Assembly: GCF_017921835.1 (NCBI RefSeq)
Contig: NZ_JAGEMN010000007.1
Span: 1 to 64,000, forward strand
Origin: Sporosarcina sp. 6E9
GTDB taxonomy: Bacteria > Bacillota > Bacilli > Bacillales_A > Planococcaceae
Direction: 5' to 3'
Length of the DNA: 64,000 nucleotides
Shown in pieces: positions 9,332 through 18,573 of the stretch (position 1 is its first letter; every line of letters begins with the position of its first letter). A program made the translations under genes and the position numbers. The notes below the pieces were generated by a model. The model was not told where the DNA came from, searched no databases, and worked only from the letters and a program-made list of their open reading frames with translations.

Positions 9332-10801
9332 TTATTCGTGCGTATATTCCTCCACCATTTCTTGGACTTCTTGAATATTACGCATTTTATTATCCCAACA
9401 CTTTTGGCTTAAGTCGACAGGATACTCTTCCGGATTCAGAGATCTTTTATATTCGTCCCATAATAGGTCTAAATTTTCTTTTGCGTAATTTTGCATATCA
9501 AATAGACTTGGATTTTCGTAAATCACTTTCCCCGCTTCTACTACTTGCACATGTAAGTTTTTCGCCTCGAAATTCGTGACAAACTTAGAAATGAATGTAT
9601 GAACCGGGTGGAACATTTTCAAGCGCTTTTCCGAAGCCGGATCTTCATCATGCATCGTTATATAATCGCCTTCAGCTTTTCCGTTTTCACGGTCGATAAT
9701 GCGGTACAACTTTTTCTGACCGGGTGTTGTCACTTTTTCTGCTGTCGATGAAATTTTAATCGTATCTTCCATTTCACCTTCGTCATTTTCAATCGAAACA
9801 ATTTTATATACAGCGCCAAGTGCGGGTTGGTCGTATGCGGTAATTAGCTTCGTGCCGATTCCCCAAACGTCTACTTTTGCGCCTTGCGCTTTTAAGTTCA
9901 AGATTGTATATTCGTCCAAATCATTTGAGACAACGATCTTCGCATCCGGGAATCCAGCTTCATCCAGCATGCGACGGGACTCTTTTGATAAGAATGCGAT
10001 ATCTCCGCTATCTAGACGGATCCCTATGAAATTTATTTTATCGCCGAGTTCTTTCGCAACTTGAATCGCTGTCGGAACACCGGTTTTCAACGTGTTGTAT
10101 GTGTCGACTAAAAACACACAATCTTTATGACGCCTTGCATAAGAATGGAATGCCTCATATTCACTCTTATATGCTTGTACAAGTGAATGGGCATGGGTTC
10201 CCGAAACCGGGATACCGAATTTCTTTCCTGCCCGAACGTTACTCGTCGCTTCGACGCCGCCAATAACCGTAGCGCGCGCGCCCCAGATTGCAGCATCCAT
10301 TTCATGAGCCCGTCTTGTTCCGAACTCCAAAACCATTTCATCTTTGGTAACTTGCTTGATGCGGCTCGCTTTCGTTGCGATGAGCGTTTGGTAATTGACG
10401 ATATTTAAAAGCGCTGATTCGATTAATTGTGCTTCAATTAGCGGAGCCTCAACGCGTAAGATGGGTTCATTCGCAAATACGAGTTCCCCTTCTACCATTG
10501 AATAAACATCGCCGGTAAAACGTATATCTTTTAAGTAATCGATAAAATCATCTTCGTAGTGAAGCTCTTCCCTCAAATATGTTATATCGCTTTCGCTTAG
10601 CTTGAATTCTTTCAAGTAGTCCAAAATTCTTTCTAAACCTGCAAATAAGGCATATCCATTTCCAAATGGTAAACTTCTGAAAAACAGTTCAAAAACTGCC
10701 TTCTTATTGTGAATCCCGTCTGCCCAATACGACTCGGCCATATTTATTTGATATAAGTCTGTATGTAATGCATTGCTATCGTCTGCATAAATCGAACTCA
10801 T
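9332..10801 (-). CDS. pncB: Nicotinate phosphoribosyltransferase
   Basis: It converts nicotinate and PRPP to nicotinate mononucleotide in the Preiss-Handler salvage route. The 489-residue protein shows the N-terminal DLYQINMAESYW segment, the central FGTRRAHEMDAAIWGARA motif with the phospho-accepting histidine region (SGTHAHSLVQA), and the DSGDIAFLSKE motif. Its length matches the long Bacillales form (YueK). The ATG follows GAAGGAGA. nadE follows after 12 nt, so salvage and the final amidation are coexpressed. Confidence 0.94.
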   Translation of the reverse strand: MSSIYADDSNALHTDLYQINMAESYWADGIHNKKAVFELFFRSLPFGNGYALFAGLERILDYLKEFKLSESDITYLREELHYEDDFIDYLKDIRFTGDVYSMVEGELVFANEPILRVEAPLIEAQLIESALLNIVNYQTLIATKASRIKQVTKDEMVLEFGTRRAHEMDAAIWGARATVIGGVEATSNVRAGKKFGIPVSGTHAHSLVQAYKSEYEAFHSYARRHKDCVFLVDTYNTLKTGVPTAIQVAKELGDKINFIGIRLDSGDIAFLSKESRRMLDEAGFPDAKIVVSNDLDEYTILNLKAQGAKVDVWGIGTKLITAYDQPALGAVYKIVSIENDEGEMEDTIKISSTAEKVTTPGQKKLYRIIDRENGKAEGDYITMHDEDPASEKRLKMFHPVHTFISKFVTNFEAKNLHVQVVEAGKVIYENPSLFDMQNYAKENLDLLWDEYKRSLNPEEYPVDLSQKCWDNKMRNIQEVQEMVEEYTHE

Positions 10802-10891
10802 GTCAATCTCCTTCTCTCAACATTCAAATAGTCACTCATTATTATACACTATTTACCCTTTTCCAACGTCATTCAATCACTTTAGTGGATT

Positions 10892-11206
10892 TCAGCCGAA
10901 AACTTTCAACCCTACTGCACCCGCGATGATAAAGGACAAAAAGACAAGACGTTTCCAACTTGCGGGTTCTTTGAATAGTAAAACCCCCATAAGAACAGCA
11001 CCCGCCGCACCTAATCCCGTCCAGATTGCATATGCCGTACCCATCGGAATGTCACGCATGGCAAGTGCCAGAAATATAAATCCAAACGTAAAGGTGAAAA
11101 CGATGAGTAGCAACCGGGCCATTGATTTCTTTTGTATGTATAAATTGATACTCATAACACCAAGTATTTCTCCTATACTCGCAATCACAAGATATACCCA
11201 AGCCAT
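10892..11206 (-). CDS. SMR-family multidrug/guanidinium exporter subunit (YkkD-like)
   Basis: A four-helix small multidrug resistance protein of 104 residues. The conserved glutamate of helix 1 is in AWVYLVIASIGEILG, and the GTAYAIWTGLGAAGAV motif of helix 3 is intact. I place the start at 11206, where a strong GAGGAGG box precedes the ATG. It lies 13 nt downstream of a second SMR gene. Paired SMR genes usually encode an antiparallel heterodimer. The sequence is closer to YkkD than to EbrB by eye. Substrate is not predictable. Confidence 0.85.
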   Translation of the reverse strand: MAWVYLVIASIGEILGVMSINLYIQKKSMARLLLIVFTFTFGFIFLALAMRDIPMGTAYAIWTGLGAAGAVLMGVLLFKEPASWKRLVFLSFIIAGAVGLKVFG

Positions 11207-11219
11207 TTGCCTGCCTCCT

Positions 11220-11561
11220 CTACGCTGTTTGATCGGCCTGCGATTCTCTTTCACCGCTATCCGTCATCTTAATTCCAACGACACCAACGATGATTAAACC
11301 AATAAAGAGAACTTTCACAAGAGAAAACGCTGCATCAAAAATTACAAAATCTATCAGAACAATCGCGGCAGCACCTGAGCCGGTAAACACGGCGTATACG
11401 GTTCCAGAAGGTAGTTTTTCGCAAGCTTTGATAATAAAGTAAAAGCTGAAAATAATCATGATCGTTGTTCCCGTCCACTCCAAAACAGAGTTGGAATAGC
11501 GTAATCCAATCACCCAGAAAACTTCTACAATTGCCGCAAAAAGTACGTAGAGCCATGCCAT
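11220..11561 (-). CDS. SMR-family exporter subunit (YkkC-like)
   Basis: A 113-residue protein with four membrane helices. The charged residue of helix 1 is in LFAAIVEVFWVIGL, and helix 3 has SGTVYAVFTGSGAAA. The start at 11561 follows AAGGGGAAG; an earlier in-frame ATG lacks a ribosome binding site. It is the upstream member of the SMR pair. The intergenic space to the next gene is too short for the guanidine riboswitch that sits before ykkCD in B. subtilis. Confidence 0.85.
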   Translation of the reverse strand: MAWLYVLFAAIVEVFWVIGLRYSNSVLEWTGTTIMIIFSFYFIIKACEKLPSGTVYAVFTGSGAAAIVLIDFVIFDAAFSLVKVLFIGLIIVGVVGIKMTDSGERESQADQTA

Positions 11562-11678
11562 ATTTATCTTCCCCTTTCCGCATATATTCATCTATCCGCC
11601 TATTGATTCTCCTTTAAGTATACCCTATTGTTACATGTATATAGGGTAATCATGCCCAAGAAGAAACGGGGTCATGTT

Positions 11679-12578
11679 ATGTATCTATTTATCGTCAACT
11701 TGCAATCTGGCAATAAAAATACATTAAAAAACTGGGCAGCAATCGAAAAACTATTGATCGATCAACATATTTCTTTCAAAAAAATCATGAGTCATTCACA
11801 AGTTAAAACAGAAAAGTTTATGTCCAAACATCTATTAAATCCAAGCGACATAAAAGCAGTTGCTGTTATTGGGGGTGACGGAACAATCAATTCGGTCATT
11901 CAACAACTAGCCGCAACGACTATCCCGCTTGCGGTTTTTCCTGCAGGATCAGGTAATGACACTGCTAGAATGTTTCAATTAACCGATAACCCTAAAGAAT
12001 TCGTTCTTAAAATGCTAGCGGGTAAGACGACTTTGATTGATTTACTGAACGTCAATGGGCGGTTCGGCATCACCGTCGCGGGCGCTGGTCTCGATTCCAT
12101 AATCGGGAATCAAGTCAATCAGTCATTTTACAAGTCGATTTTCAATAAGCTCGGCATTGGTTCTTTCTCCTATATAATTGCCGCCGTGATTACACTATTG
12201 ACTTTCAAACCATTTAACGGCAAGCTGACGATCGATGGCAAAGTTTTTCCATTGACCAACGCTTGGCTTATTGCCTGTGGCAACACCGCATATTATGGTG
12301 GCGGTTTAAATATTTGTCCACATGCGCTTCCGTCAGATGGCATTCTAAATATCACTCATCTACATAATGCCAACCGTCTTAACGTCCTGTTTCGACTATT
12401 CCCTCATTTGCTTCGGGGAAGCCCGGTTACGAGAGAAGGCGTATTTTATAATGCAGGAAAAGAAATAACACTTGAAACGAATCGGCCAATTCCTGCAATT
12501 GTTGACGGTGAAATCACCACATCCACGCCACTTCATATAACGATTCGTGAAAAGGCGCTACTTTTACTTTTAACTTAA
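11679..12578 (+). CDS. Diacylglycerol/lipid kinase family protein (DagK/YegS-like)
   Basis: A soluble lipid kinase of about 299 residues. The glycine-rich ATP site GGDGTINSVI and the PAGSGNDTARMF motif are intact, and the C-terminal sandwich domain (LTIDGKVFPLTN; AIVDGEI) is present. I start at the ATG at 11679, giving MYLFIVNLQSGN, which is how the family begins. The ribosome binding site is weak. The stop overlaps that of the convergent MATE gene by 4 nt. The lipid substrate is unknown; diacylglycerol is one possibility. Confidence 0.88.
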   Translation: MYLFIVNLQSGNKNTLKNWAAIEKLLIDQHISFKKIMSHSQVKTEKFMSKHLLNPSDIKAVAVIGGDGTINSVIQQLAATTIPLAVFPAGSGNDTARMFQLTDNPKEFVLKMLAGKTTLIDLLNVNGRFGITVAGAGLDSIIGNQVNQSFYKSIFNKLGIGSFSYIIAAVITLLTFKPFNGKLTIDGKVFPLTNAWLIACGNTAYYGGGLNICPHALPSDGILNITHLHNANRLNVLFRLFPHLLRGSPVTREGVFYNAGKEITLETNRPIPAIVDGEITTSTPLHITIREKALLLLLT

Positions 12579-13909
12579 TCACCAAACACTTTTGCATCTT
12601 TCCAACGGCCAAATCTGTAATAGAGGAATGCAAAAACGCTGCTGATCGCAAAACTTATACCGATACCGAGCGCAATTCCTTTTTCTCCATATAGCGTTGA
12701 AAGTAAATACGTCATCGGATACCTAAGAACCCAAAATGAAATAATATTTAGTACGAGAACTTGAAACATCGCACCAGCGGCTCGTACTGTACCGTTTAAT
12801 ATAAAATTTATGCCCAGGAATGGATAGAAAAAAGCAACCATTTTTAAATAGTCCGTTCCAAATCGTGCAGCATCAGGTTCTTTTATGAAGAGACGTATGC
12901 CATAAGTCGCGAATAAAAACATGACTAATGCGAGCATGAGCATCACAATCAGATTGTAAATAAATCCGTAAAAGGTAATACGATGGACGCGGTCCCATCG
13001 ATTTGCGCCAATATTTTGGCCCGCCATACTATTTACAGCTACACCAAGTGCTTGTGCAGGCAACATAATTAGACTATCCAATCGTTGCGCCGCCCCGTAT
13101 CCCGCTACAACTGCCGGACCAAAAGACGCTATGACGCTCATGATTGCCATGGAACCAGCTGAAATGACACTCATTTGCAAACCGGATGGTATTCCCAATT
13201 TCAAAATATCGATTACTTCACTCCGCGCCGGTAAATGCGGCTTTGAAAAAGGAACGAGGCTTTTCCTTAAGGTGAAAAAGAGACCTGTACCAAACGCCAC
13301 TCCTTGCGAAACGATTGTTGCATAGGCAGCCCCTTCTATTCCCCAGTCAAATGTATAGATGAAAAGCGGGTCAAGGACGGTATTTAGTATGACGGCAATT
13401 AATACGAAATATAAAGGCGTTTTCGAATCTCCTACAGAACGAAATACGGTCCCAATGAAATTATAGCCAAATAAAAATAACATACCGATAAAGTTAATTT
13501 GCAAATACGATGCCGCCATATCAATCATCGCAGTAGGGGTCCCCAGTAGAAGCAAAATGCGTTCAGCCATCATAAATCCGATTATACCTAAGACAATAGA
13601 CATGCCGGATAACATGACCACGAATGCGTTTAAGTAGCGCTTCAGTCCTCCATCGCTTCCCTTCCCTTTTTGTTGCGATAATATGGTGAGTGCCGCGTTA
13701 TTCAACCCAATCACAAAAGAAAGGACTGTAAAAATAACTGTTCCTGATATAGCTACGGCCCCTAGTGCATCTGAACCGATTAAGTTTCCAACCCAAAGAC
13801 TATCGATAAATTGATAGGAGATTTGCAACAGGTTGGTAAGAATAATAGGTGCAGAAAAAATAAAGAGCTGCTTGAATATATTCCCTTCCGTAAAGTCATA
13901 TTGTTTCGC
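12575..13909 (-). CDS. MATE-family multidrug/Na+ antiporter
   Basis: A 12-helix exporter of about 444 residues with the two-fold MatE repeat. The first repeat opens with FIFSAPIILTNLLQ and the second with LKLGIPSGLQMSVISAGSMA. The GTG at 13909 follows AAAGGAG by 7 nt and gives the normal N-terminus AKQYDFTEGN; the ATG further upstream lacks a site. Substrates cannot be read from sequence. It is convergent with the lipid kinase gene. Confidence 0.88.
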   Translation of the reverse strand, partial: AKQYDFTEGNIFKQLFIFSAPIILTNLLQISYQFIDSLWVGNLIGSDALGAVAISGTVIFTVLSFVIGLNNAALTILSQQKGKGSDGGLKRYLNAFVVMLSGMSIVLGIIGFMMAERILLLLGTPTAMIDMAASYLQINFIGMLFLFGYNFIGTVFRSVGDSKTPLYFVLIAVILNTVLDPLFIYTFDWGIEGAAYATIVSQGVAFGTGLFFTLRKSLVPFSKPHLPARSEVIDILKLGIPSGLQMSVISAGSMAIMSVIASFGPAVVAGYGAAQRLDSLIMLPAQALGVAVNSMAGQNIGANRWDRVHRITFYGFIYNLIVMLMLALVMFLFATYGIRLFIKEPDAARFGTDYLKMVAFFYPFLGINFILNGTVRAAGAMFQVLVLNIISFWVLRYPMTYLLSTLYGEKGIALGIGISFAISSVFAFLYYRFGRWKDAKVFGD

Positions 13910-14046
13910 CACATCAAAACTCCTTTCCTCGAACCTGTTAATCACCAAAGTACTCATTACTTTACCAGAATTTGATTTTGAATACGAAAAGCTGAAACTT
14001 TTTTCCGTTCGTTTCGTACAGTATGAATAGATAGTGAGGTGGTTTA

Positions 14047-14880
14047 ATGTTTGGTGAGATGAAAATCCGACATTTGATCGGGGTTACAGCATTATTTTTA
14101 GTTCCAACAATGGTGATCTTATTTTTCTTATTACTCTTTTCTGATGGGAATGTCGATTTTATTTCTGCGACATTCGGATTTGTTTTTTATGTAGTTGTTC
14201 CAGTTGTTTACTTCGGTTATGATTTTAGAAAACAAAAACTTTCTATTCGCCAAGTTGTTTATACGAAAGGCGTTACCCGGTGGATACCTTCCATCTTCGG
14301 CATCGTGATTATTTCCATCGCTTTTTCATTAAGTGCATTCTGGCTTTATTTATATTTGCTAAGTCCGGTATTACCATTTTTAGTTGATTTTTTATTGGAA
14401 GAAACGCCGATGCCAGAAAGTGGATTGTTCTTAGCCTTTGAAATCATCATGATTACAATTCTTGCGCCGATTGTTGAAGAATTCTTTTTCCGCGGCGTCA
14501 TTCTTCAGCGGCTTATCAAAAAAAGTTCTGTTTGGGGCGGGATTTTAATCTCTAGTATTTTATTCGGGATTTTGCATGCTGATATTATCGGGGCATTTAT
14601 CTTTGGCGTAATTACAGCCCTTTTAGTTATACGAACCGGTAATTTACTGATTCCGATTTTATTGCATATGCTTAATAATACGCTTGCTGTTTTATTAATG
14701 TATGTTCCGCCTACCTGGGTTGAATGGCTTGACGTGATTGCGATTACTAGCCGTTCAGATATTGCAGCTACAGCAGGACCCCATCTCATACTTTTAATAA
14801 TTAGCAGCATATTGACCGCCTTTATCGTCTACCGATTAGGCAAGGGTGTATCTCGCACAAATTTATCGATCAGGAGCTAA
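14047..14880 (+). CDS. CPBP-family intramembrane metalloprotease (CAAX protease-like)
   Basis: A 277-residue membrane protein with about eight helices. The Abi/CPBP motifs are present: APIVEEFFFRGVIL (Glu-Glu and Arg), LFGILHAD (His) and HMLNNTL (His, Asn). The catalytic residues are intact, so an active glutamate-type intramembrane protease is plausible. It stands alone between a MATE gene and an AI-2E-type gene. A target is unknown. A start four codons in (a second ATG) is possible. Confidence 0.85.
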   Translation: MFGEMKIRHLIGVTALFLVPTMVILFFLLLFSDGNVDFISATFGFVFYVVVPVVYFGYDFRKQKLSIRQVVYTKGVTRWIPSIFGIVIISIAFSLSAFWLYLYLLSPVLPFLVDFLLEETPMPESGLFLAFEIIMITILAPIVEEFFFRGVILQRLIKKSSVWGGILISSILFGILHADIIGAFIFGVITALLVIRTGNLLIPILLHMLNNTLAVLLMYVPPTWVEWLDVIAITSRSDIAATAGPHLILLIISSILTAFIVYRLGKGVSRTNLSIRS

Positions 14881-14912
14881 AACCTGCATGGTTTTAAAGC
14901 TCCTTTTTATTT
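14871..14912 (+). terminator. Terminator after the CPBP gene
   Basis: The stem AGGAGCT(AAAACC) / (GGTTTT)AAAGCTCCT with a TTTTT run overlaps the stop codon of the CPBP protease gene. Confidence 0.85.
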
Positions 14913-15006
14913 GAAATTCAATCGCTTGTTTTCTTTGTCATATAGGTTAATACTTAAAGTAAATGGTTTGTCGTGATGGATTATGATTTGTGAGGAGACT
15001 GGCTTG

Positions 15007-16020
15007 ATGGACGGATTAATAGATATCTTCCGAAAGAGAGAAGTAAAACGTATTATTATTTTTGCTTTAATTATTTTCATTCTGTTTAGTGTTAGAAGTA
15101 TGATCAATATTATCTTACTAACATTTATATTTACATATTTAATGAATCGTCTCGTAGAATTTACGGCCAAACGCGTACGTATAAAGCGCACTTTACTCGT
15201 CATACTGCTCTATTCAATAATCGTAGGACTCCTGACAGTTGGAATCGCGAAATACTTACCAATCATTACATCGGAAATCAGTCAACTGGTCAAAAGGATT
15301 ACGACTTTTTCTGCAACATCACATGACAATGTGCTAATGAACTACATAGAAACAATACTATCAAGCGATAAGATTGCTACATATTTGGAAGACGGACTTT
15401 CTTTTCTGTTGAAATCGTTCACTGATATTAGTAAGACGAGCATTCAAGTATTGCTTTCCTTAATTTTAAGCTTATTTTTCATACTTGAAAAACCAAGATT
15501 AAAAGAATTCACCGGCAAGTTTAAGAATAGTAAAATCGCTGCTTTTTATTATGAAATTGAGTTTTTCGGAGAAAAGTTTACACGCACATTCGGAAAAGTG
15601 ATTGAAGCACAATTTATCATTGCTATCGTTAACACGATTCTATCGGTGCTAATATTCATCATGCTTGGATTCCCGCAAATCATTGGATTAGCAATTATGG
15701 TTTTCTTTTTAGGACTTATCCCTGTAGCAGGGGTGATTATCTCTTTGGTCCCTTTGACCATCATTGCCTTCACAATCGGCGGTTACCTGAAAGTACTCTA
15801 TCTTTTCATTGCAATCATGCTCATACATGGGATAGAAGCATATATCCTAAATCCTAAACTGATGTCATCAAAAACAGATTTGCCTGTTTTCTATACATTC
15901 GTTGTCCTGATTTTTTCTCAACATTTCTTCGGTGTCTGGGGACTAATCATCGGGATCCCAGTATTTGTATTCCTTCTCGATATACTTGATGTAACGAATA
16001 AAGAAGCAACGATAAAATAA
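15007..16020 (+). CDS. AI-2E family transporter (PerM/YtvI-like)
   Basis: A multi-pass membrane protein of about 337 residues. Hydrophobic segments lie at both ends, with a more polar central region (residues 85-130) and the late SLVPLTIIAF / LIHGIEAYILNPKLM segment typical of the family. I use the ATG at 15007, which follows GAGGAG at normal spacing; a GTG/ATG at 14983 overlaps no binding site. Family members export varied small molecules or sodium, and the AI-2 function should not be assumed. Confidence 0.85.
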   Translation: MDGLIDIFRKREVKRIIIFALIIFILFSVRSMINIILLTFIFTYLMNRLVEFTAKRVRIKRTLLVILLYSIIVGLLTVGIAKYLPIITSEISQLVKRITTFSATSHDNVLMNYIETILSSDKIATYLEDGLSFLLKSFTDISKTSIQVLLSLILSLFFILEKPRLKEFTGKFKNSKIAAFYYEIEFFGEKFTRTFGKVIEAQFIIAIVNTILSVLIFIMLGFPQIIGLAIMVFFLGLIPVAGVIISLVPLTIIAFTIGGYLKVLYLFIAIMLIHGIEAYILNPKLMSSKTDLPVFYTFVVLIFSQHFFGVWGLIIGIPVFVFLLDILDVTNKEATIK

Positions 16021-16021
16021 A

Positions 16022-16068
16022 TAAACTGTCTGTCAACCGCATCGATAGCGGATGACAGACAGTTTTAT
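16022..16068. terminator. Bidirectional terminator
   Basis: A 13-bp stem (AAACTGTCTGTCA / TGACAGACAGTTT) lies between the convergent AI-2E and flavin reductase genes, with T-rich flanks on both strands. Confidence 0.88.
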
Positions 16069-16073
16069 TTTCA

Positions 16074-16571
16074 TCATTTATAAAACGTTTCGGGAATAGC
16101 TCCGATTGTTCTTTTGTGATATAAAAGAGGTTCTTTTTCCTCGTTATGTATATCGAGTACTTCACCAATCATGATTGTATGGTCACCCGCATCGACTTTT
16201 TTATACACTTTGCATTGCAAAGTAGCCAGTGAGCCTGCTAAAACTGGCAGATTTAGCTCAGACTTTTCCCAATCGCACACGCCAAATCGATCCTCGACCT
16301 TGCTAGAGAACAATGTGCATAAATCCGCTTGGTCTGATGCCAAAATATTAACCGCGAACTTGTCGGTCTTCAGAAAATCATTGTATGAACCCGCACCGTT
16401 ATTAATTGACCATAAGATTAGTAAAGGTTCAAGAGATACAGATGCAAACGAGTTTACCGTTAACCCCATCGGTTCATTATTTTCATCGAATGCAGTGACA
16501 ACCGTGACTCCCGTCGGATAATTCCCCATTGCTTGCTTAAAACGCTCTATTTGTTTACTAGTAGTTCCCAC
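16074..16571 (-). CDS. Flavin reductase-like, FMN-binding split-barrel protein
   Basis: A 165-residue flavin reductase domain protein. The N-terminal MGNYPTGVTVVTA, the SVSLEPLLILWSI and NSFASVSLEP segments and the C-terminal DHTIMIGEVLDI are standard for the HpaC/FRP group that supplies reduced flavin to a monooxygenase. The start is a GTG after AAAGGGAG. No partner oxygenase is adjacent, although an FMN reductase gene lies next upstream, so a specific role is not assigned. Confidence 0.85.
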   Translation of the reverse strand: MGTTSKQIERFKQAMGNYPTGVTVVTAFDENNEPMGLTVNSFASVSLEPLLILWSINNGAGSYNDFLKTDKFAVNILASDQADLCTLFSSKVEDRFGVCDWEKSELNLPVLAGSLATLQCKVYKKVDAGDHTIMIGEVLDIHNEEKEPLLYHKRTIGAIPETFYK

Positions 16572-16656
16572 TTTAGCAACTCCCTTTCTACTTATACATT
16601 AAAAGCATACCAAATTCACAGTAATCTTTCTTACTTTTTGATTTTGCGAATAATAA

Positions 16657-16702
16657 AACGGATGATGCGCGAGAACTTTCCCTAACGCATCATCCGTTTT
16701 CA
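16657..16702 (-). terminator. Terminator after the NADPH-FMN reductase gene
   Basis: Long stem with arms ACGGATGATGCG and CGCATCATCCGT, followed by TTTTATTATT on the minus strand, directly after the reductase stop. Confidence 0.9.
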
Positions 16703-16708
16703 GTTAAA

Positions 16709-17275
16709 TCAAACCGTAGCAGAAGCTTTCGATTTATTATAAAATTCAACGAAATTGTCAACAACAGTGTCTAAAAAATCAATCGTCGCTTGATCAGTTA
16801 TTTCACCGGCTTCGTTCATTTTCGTATGAACGGAACCGACATACACTTCGTTACCTGGAAGTATAACAGGCGCTAGCGCTGGATTTGAAAGAATTTCTCT
16901 TAAGTGAATTTGTGCACGGATACTTCCAAATACGCCCATTGAAGAACCAACGATGAATGCTGGTTTTTCTTTAATTGTAAAGTCGCCGCCACGTGATAAC
17001 CAATCAATCGCGTTTTTCATTGCCCCCGGTATGGAGAAGTTATATTCAGGGACTGCAAACAATACTGCATCCGAATCCTTCACATTGTTTTTAAAATCCT
17101 GTACGTTTTCCGGTGGCGTGCTTTCTGTATCAATCGAGAACATTTCTAGGTCGTTGATAAATACCGGAGTGATTTCTAATTTATCTGCATGACGTTTTCT
17201 CAAATGCTCCACTAATTTCAAGTTATATGAAGTTGAACTCGTACTTCCGATTATCGCTTTTACTTTAATTGTCAT
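16709..17275 (-). CDS. NADPH-dependent FMN reductase (azoreductase-like)
   Basis: A flavodoxin-fold reductase of 188 residues. The FMN phosphate loop IIGSTSSTSYN is at the N-terminus, and the PEYNFSIPGAMKNAIDWLSRG motif and the SSMGVFGSIRAQ segment are typical of the YhdA/SsuE-like group. The start at 17275 uses a GGAG box; an ATG five codons upstream overlaps that box. It reduces FMN, quinones or azo dyes in relatives, and the physiological acceptor is unknown. Confidence 0.88.
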   Translation of the reverse strand: MTIKVKAIIGSTSSTSYNLKLVEHLRKRHADKLEITPVFINDLEMFSIDTESTPPENVQDFKNNVKDSDAVLFAVPEYNFSIPGAMKNAIDWLSRGGDFTIKEKPAFIVGSSMGVFGSIRAQIHLREILSNPALAPVILPGNEVYVGSVHTKMNEAGEITDQATIDFLDTVVDNFVEFYNKSKASATV

Positions 17276-17369
17276 TATATAAGACTCCATTTTTATATTG
17301 ATATTATTTCAGTGTCGCTTGCTTCTCTATTTTCACTCAAAAATCATTTTACATACTATCTACTTAAAA

Positions 17370-17414
17370 TACTAAAAAAAAGCTCATCGCTATAAAATAG
17401 CGAAAAGCCTTTTT
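17370..17414 (-). terminator. Terminator after the small gene at 17416
   Basis: The stem AGGCTTTTCGCTAT / ATAGCGATGAGCTTT with a run of eight T on the minus strand starts right after the stop of the 67-residue gene. Confidence 0.85.
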
Positions 17415-17415
17415 G

Positions 17416-17619
17416 TCATTGTTTCAACAAGCTATACACTTCGAATTCAATCGCTACGCGATGATCATTTTCAATAGTAGGCTGCGGATGATACCAGTTA
17501 ATTTCATCATCTTTAAAGACACCTTTGAATTCCGTTCCTTTGATTGTAAGTGTGAACTGTTGGCATTCATGAACTTGCCCTAGAAATAATGGTTCCTCCA
17601 TTTGGAAATTTTCAATCAT
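17416..17619 (-). CDS. Small hypothetical protein
   Basis: A 67-residue soluble protein of unknown function, starting MIENFQMEEPLFLGQVHECQ. The start at 17619 follows TTGGAGGG by 7 nt, an excellent ribosome binding site. The Ku gene ends 19 nt upstream, so the two are probably cotranscribed. It looks like a single beta-rich domain, with no signal or membrane segment. I do not recognise the family. Confidence 0.75.
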   Translation of the reverse strand: MIENFQMEEPLFLGQVHECQQFTLTIKGTEFKGVFKDDEINWYHPQPTIENDHRVAIEFEVYSLLKQ

Positions 17620-17638
17620 ACAAATTCCCTCCAATACA

Positions 17639-18469
17639 TCACGCATTTTTTTTCGCCGTTTTCGTCGACTTCTTTCGTGCCGCTGGTTTCTTTTTTGTTT
17701 TATCGAGTGAGGCCTGAAGCGCAGTCATCAGATCCATTACATTCGACGGCATGTCTGGTCCTTTTTCACTTGGCGTTACAGTCTTTTCGCCTGATTTCTT
17801 CTCTTCGATTAATTCCATTAACGCTGATCGATACTCATCCGTGTATTTAGAGGCATCAAATGTCGTCGTCAATTGCTCAACCAATAGGAGTGCGGTATCT
17901 AGTTCTTTCTGGATAACTGTTTCTGCACTGGGAATATTCGGAACTTCTTGGACATTACGTACTTCATCGGGAAAATGAATGGTTTCCATTAGCAATGTGT
18001 CGCCGTAAACACGAACGACAGCCAATTGTTCCTTCGAGCGAATGACGATTTTCGCTACGCCGATTTTGCCAGAATCACCTAACGCTTTTCTTAATAATGC
18101 ATAAGCCTTACCCCCACCACTATCCGGGGACATAAAATAACTACGTTCAAAGTAGATGGGATCAATTTCTTCTAACTTAACGAATTCGATAATTTCTACA
18201 GCCTTGTCTTCATTCTCTTTTTTCAATTGATCCAATTCTTCTTGATCTAGAACGACAAATTTATTTTTCGTGTACTCATATGCTTTGACGATTTCCTCAT
18301 TTTTCACTTCTTTATCGCAGATCGGACAAACTTTTTGATAATTCACTGGCGTATTGCATTCCTTGTGTAATTGGCGCAGTTTTACGTCTTTATTTTCAGT
18401 GGCTGCATGAAGCTTCACAGGGATATTCACCAATCCAAAACTGATGCTACCTTTCCAAACCGTATGCAT
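17639..18469 (-). CDS. ku: Non-homologous end-joining protein Ku
   Basis: A DNA-end-binding homodimer that recruits LigD to double-strand breaks. The 276-residue protein begins MHTVWKGSISFGLVNIPVKLH and keeps the Ku core with a zinc-like CPICDKEVKNEE pair. It ends in a lysine-rich tail (KKKPAARKKSTKTAKK) typical of bacterial Ku. The start at 18469 matches the family; an in-frame GTG three codons earlier is possible. ligD is transcribed divergently from a 104-nt gap that holds a perfect inverted repeat. Confidence 0.95.
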   Translation of the reverse strand: MHTVWKGSISFGLVNIPVKLHAATENKDVKLRQLHKECNTPVNYQKVCPICDKEVKNEEIVKAYEYTKNKFVVLDQEELDQLKKENEDKAVEIIEFVKLEEIDPIYFERSYFMSPDSGGGKAYALLRKALGDSGKIGVAKIVIRSKEQLAVVRVYGDTLLMETIHFPDEVRNVQEVPNIPSAETVIQKELDTALLLVEQLTTTFDASKYTDEYRSALMELIEEKKSGEKTVTPSEKGPDMPSNVMDLMTALQASLDKTKKKPAARKKSTKTAKKNA

Positions 18470-18505
18470 TCTGCTCACCCGCTTTTTGGCTTATTATGTG
18501 TGCAC

Positions 18506-18540
18506 CGATTAAATTTATGTATAAGAAATAAATTTAATCG
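18506..18540. promoter_or_regulatory. Perfect 13-bp inverted repeat between ku and ligD
   Basis: CGATTAAATTTAT at 18506-18518 and its exact complement ATAAATTTAATCG at 18528-18540 are separated by 9 nt. They sit centrally in the divergent ku/ligD gap, so the repeat is placed to serve both promoters as an operator. No T run follows on either side, which argues against a terminator. Confidence 0.6.
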
Positions 18541-18573
18541 AATCCTATAAAAAACGGGAAGAGGTGCGGATAT

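Noticed and set aside
11562..11678. Possible guanidine (ykkC) riboswitch before the SMR pair
   Set aside because: The gap is only about 115 nt including the next gene's leader, and none of the conserved ykkC motifs is present.
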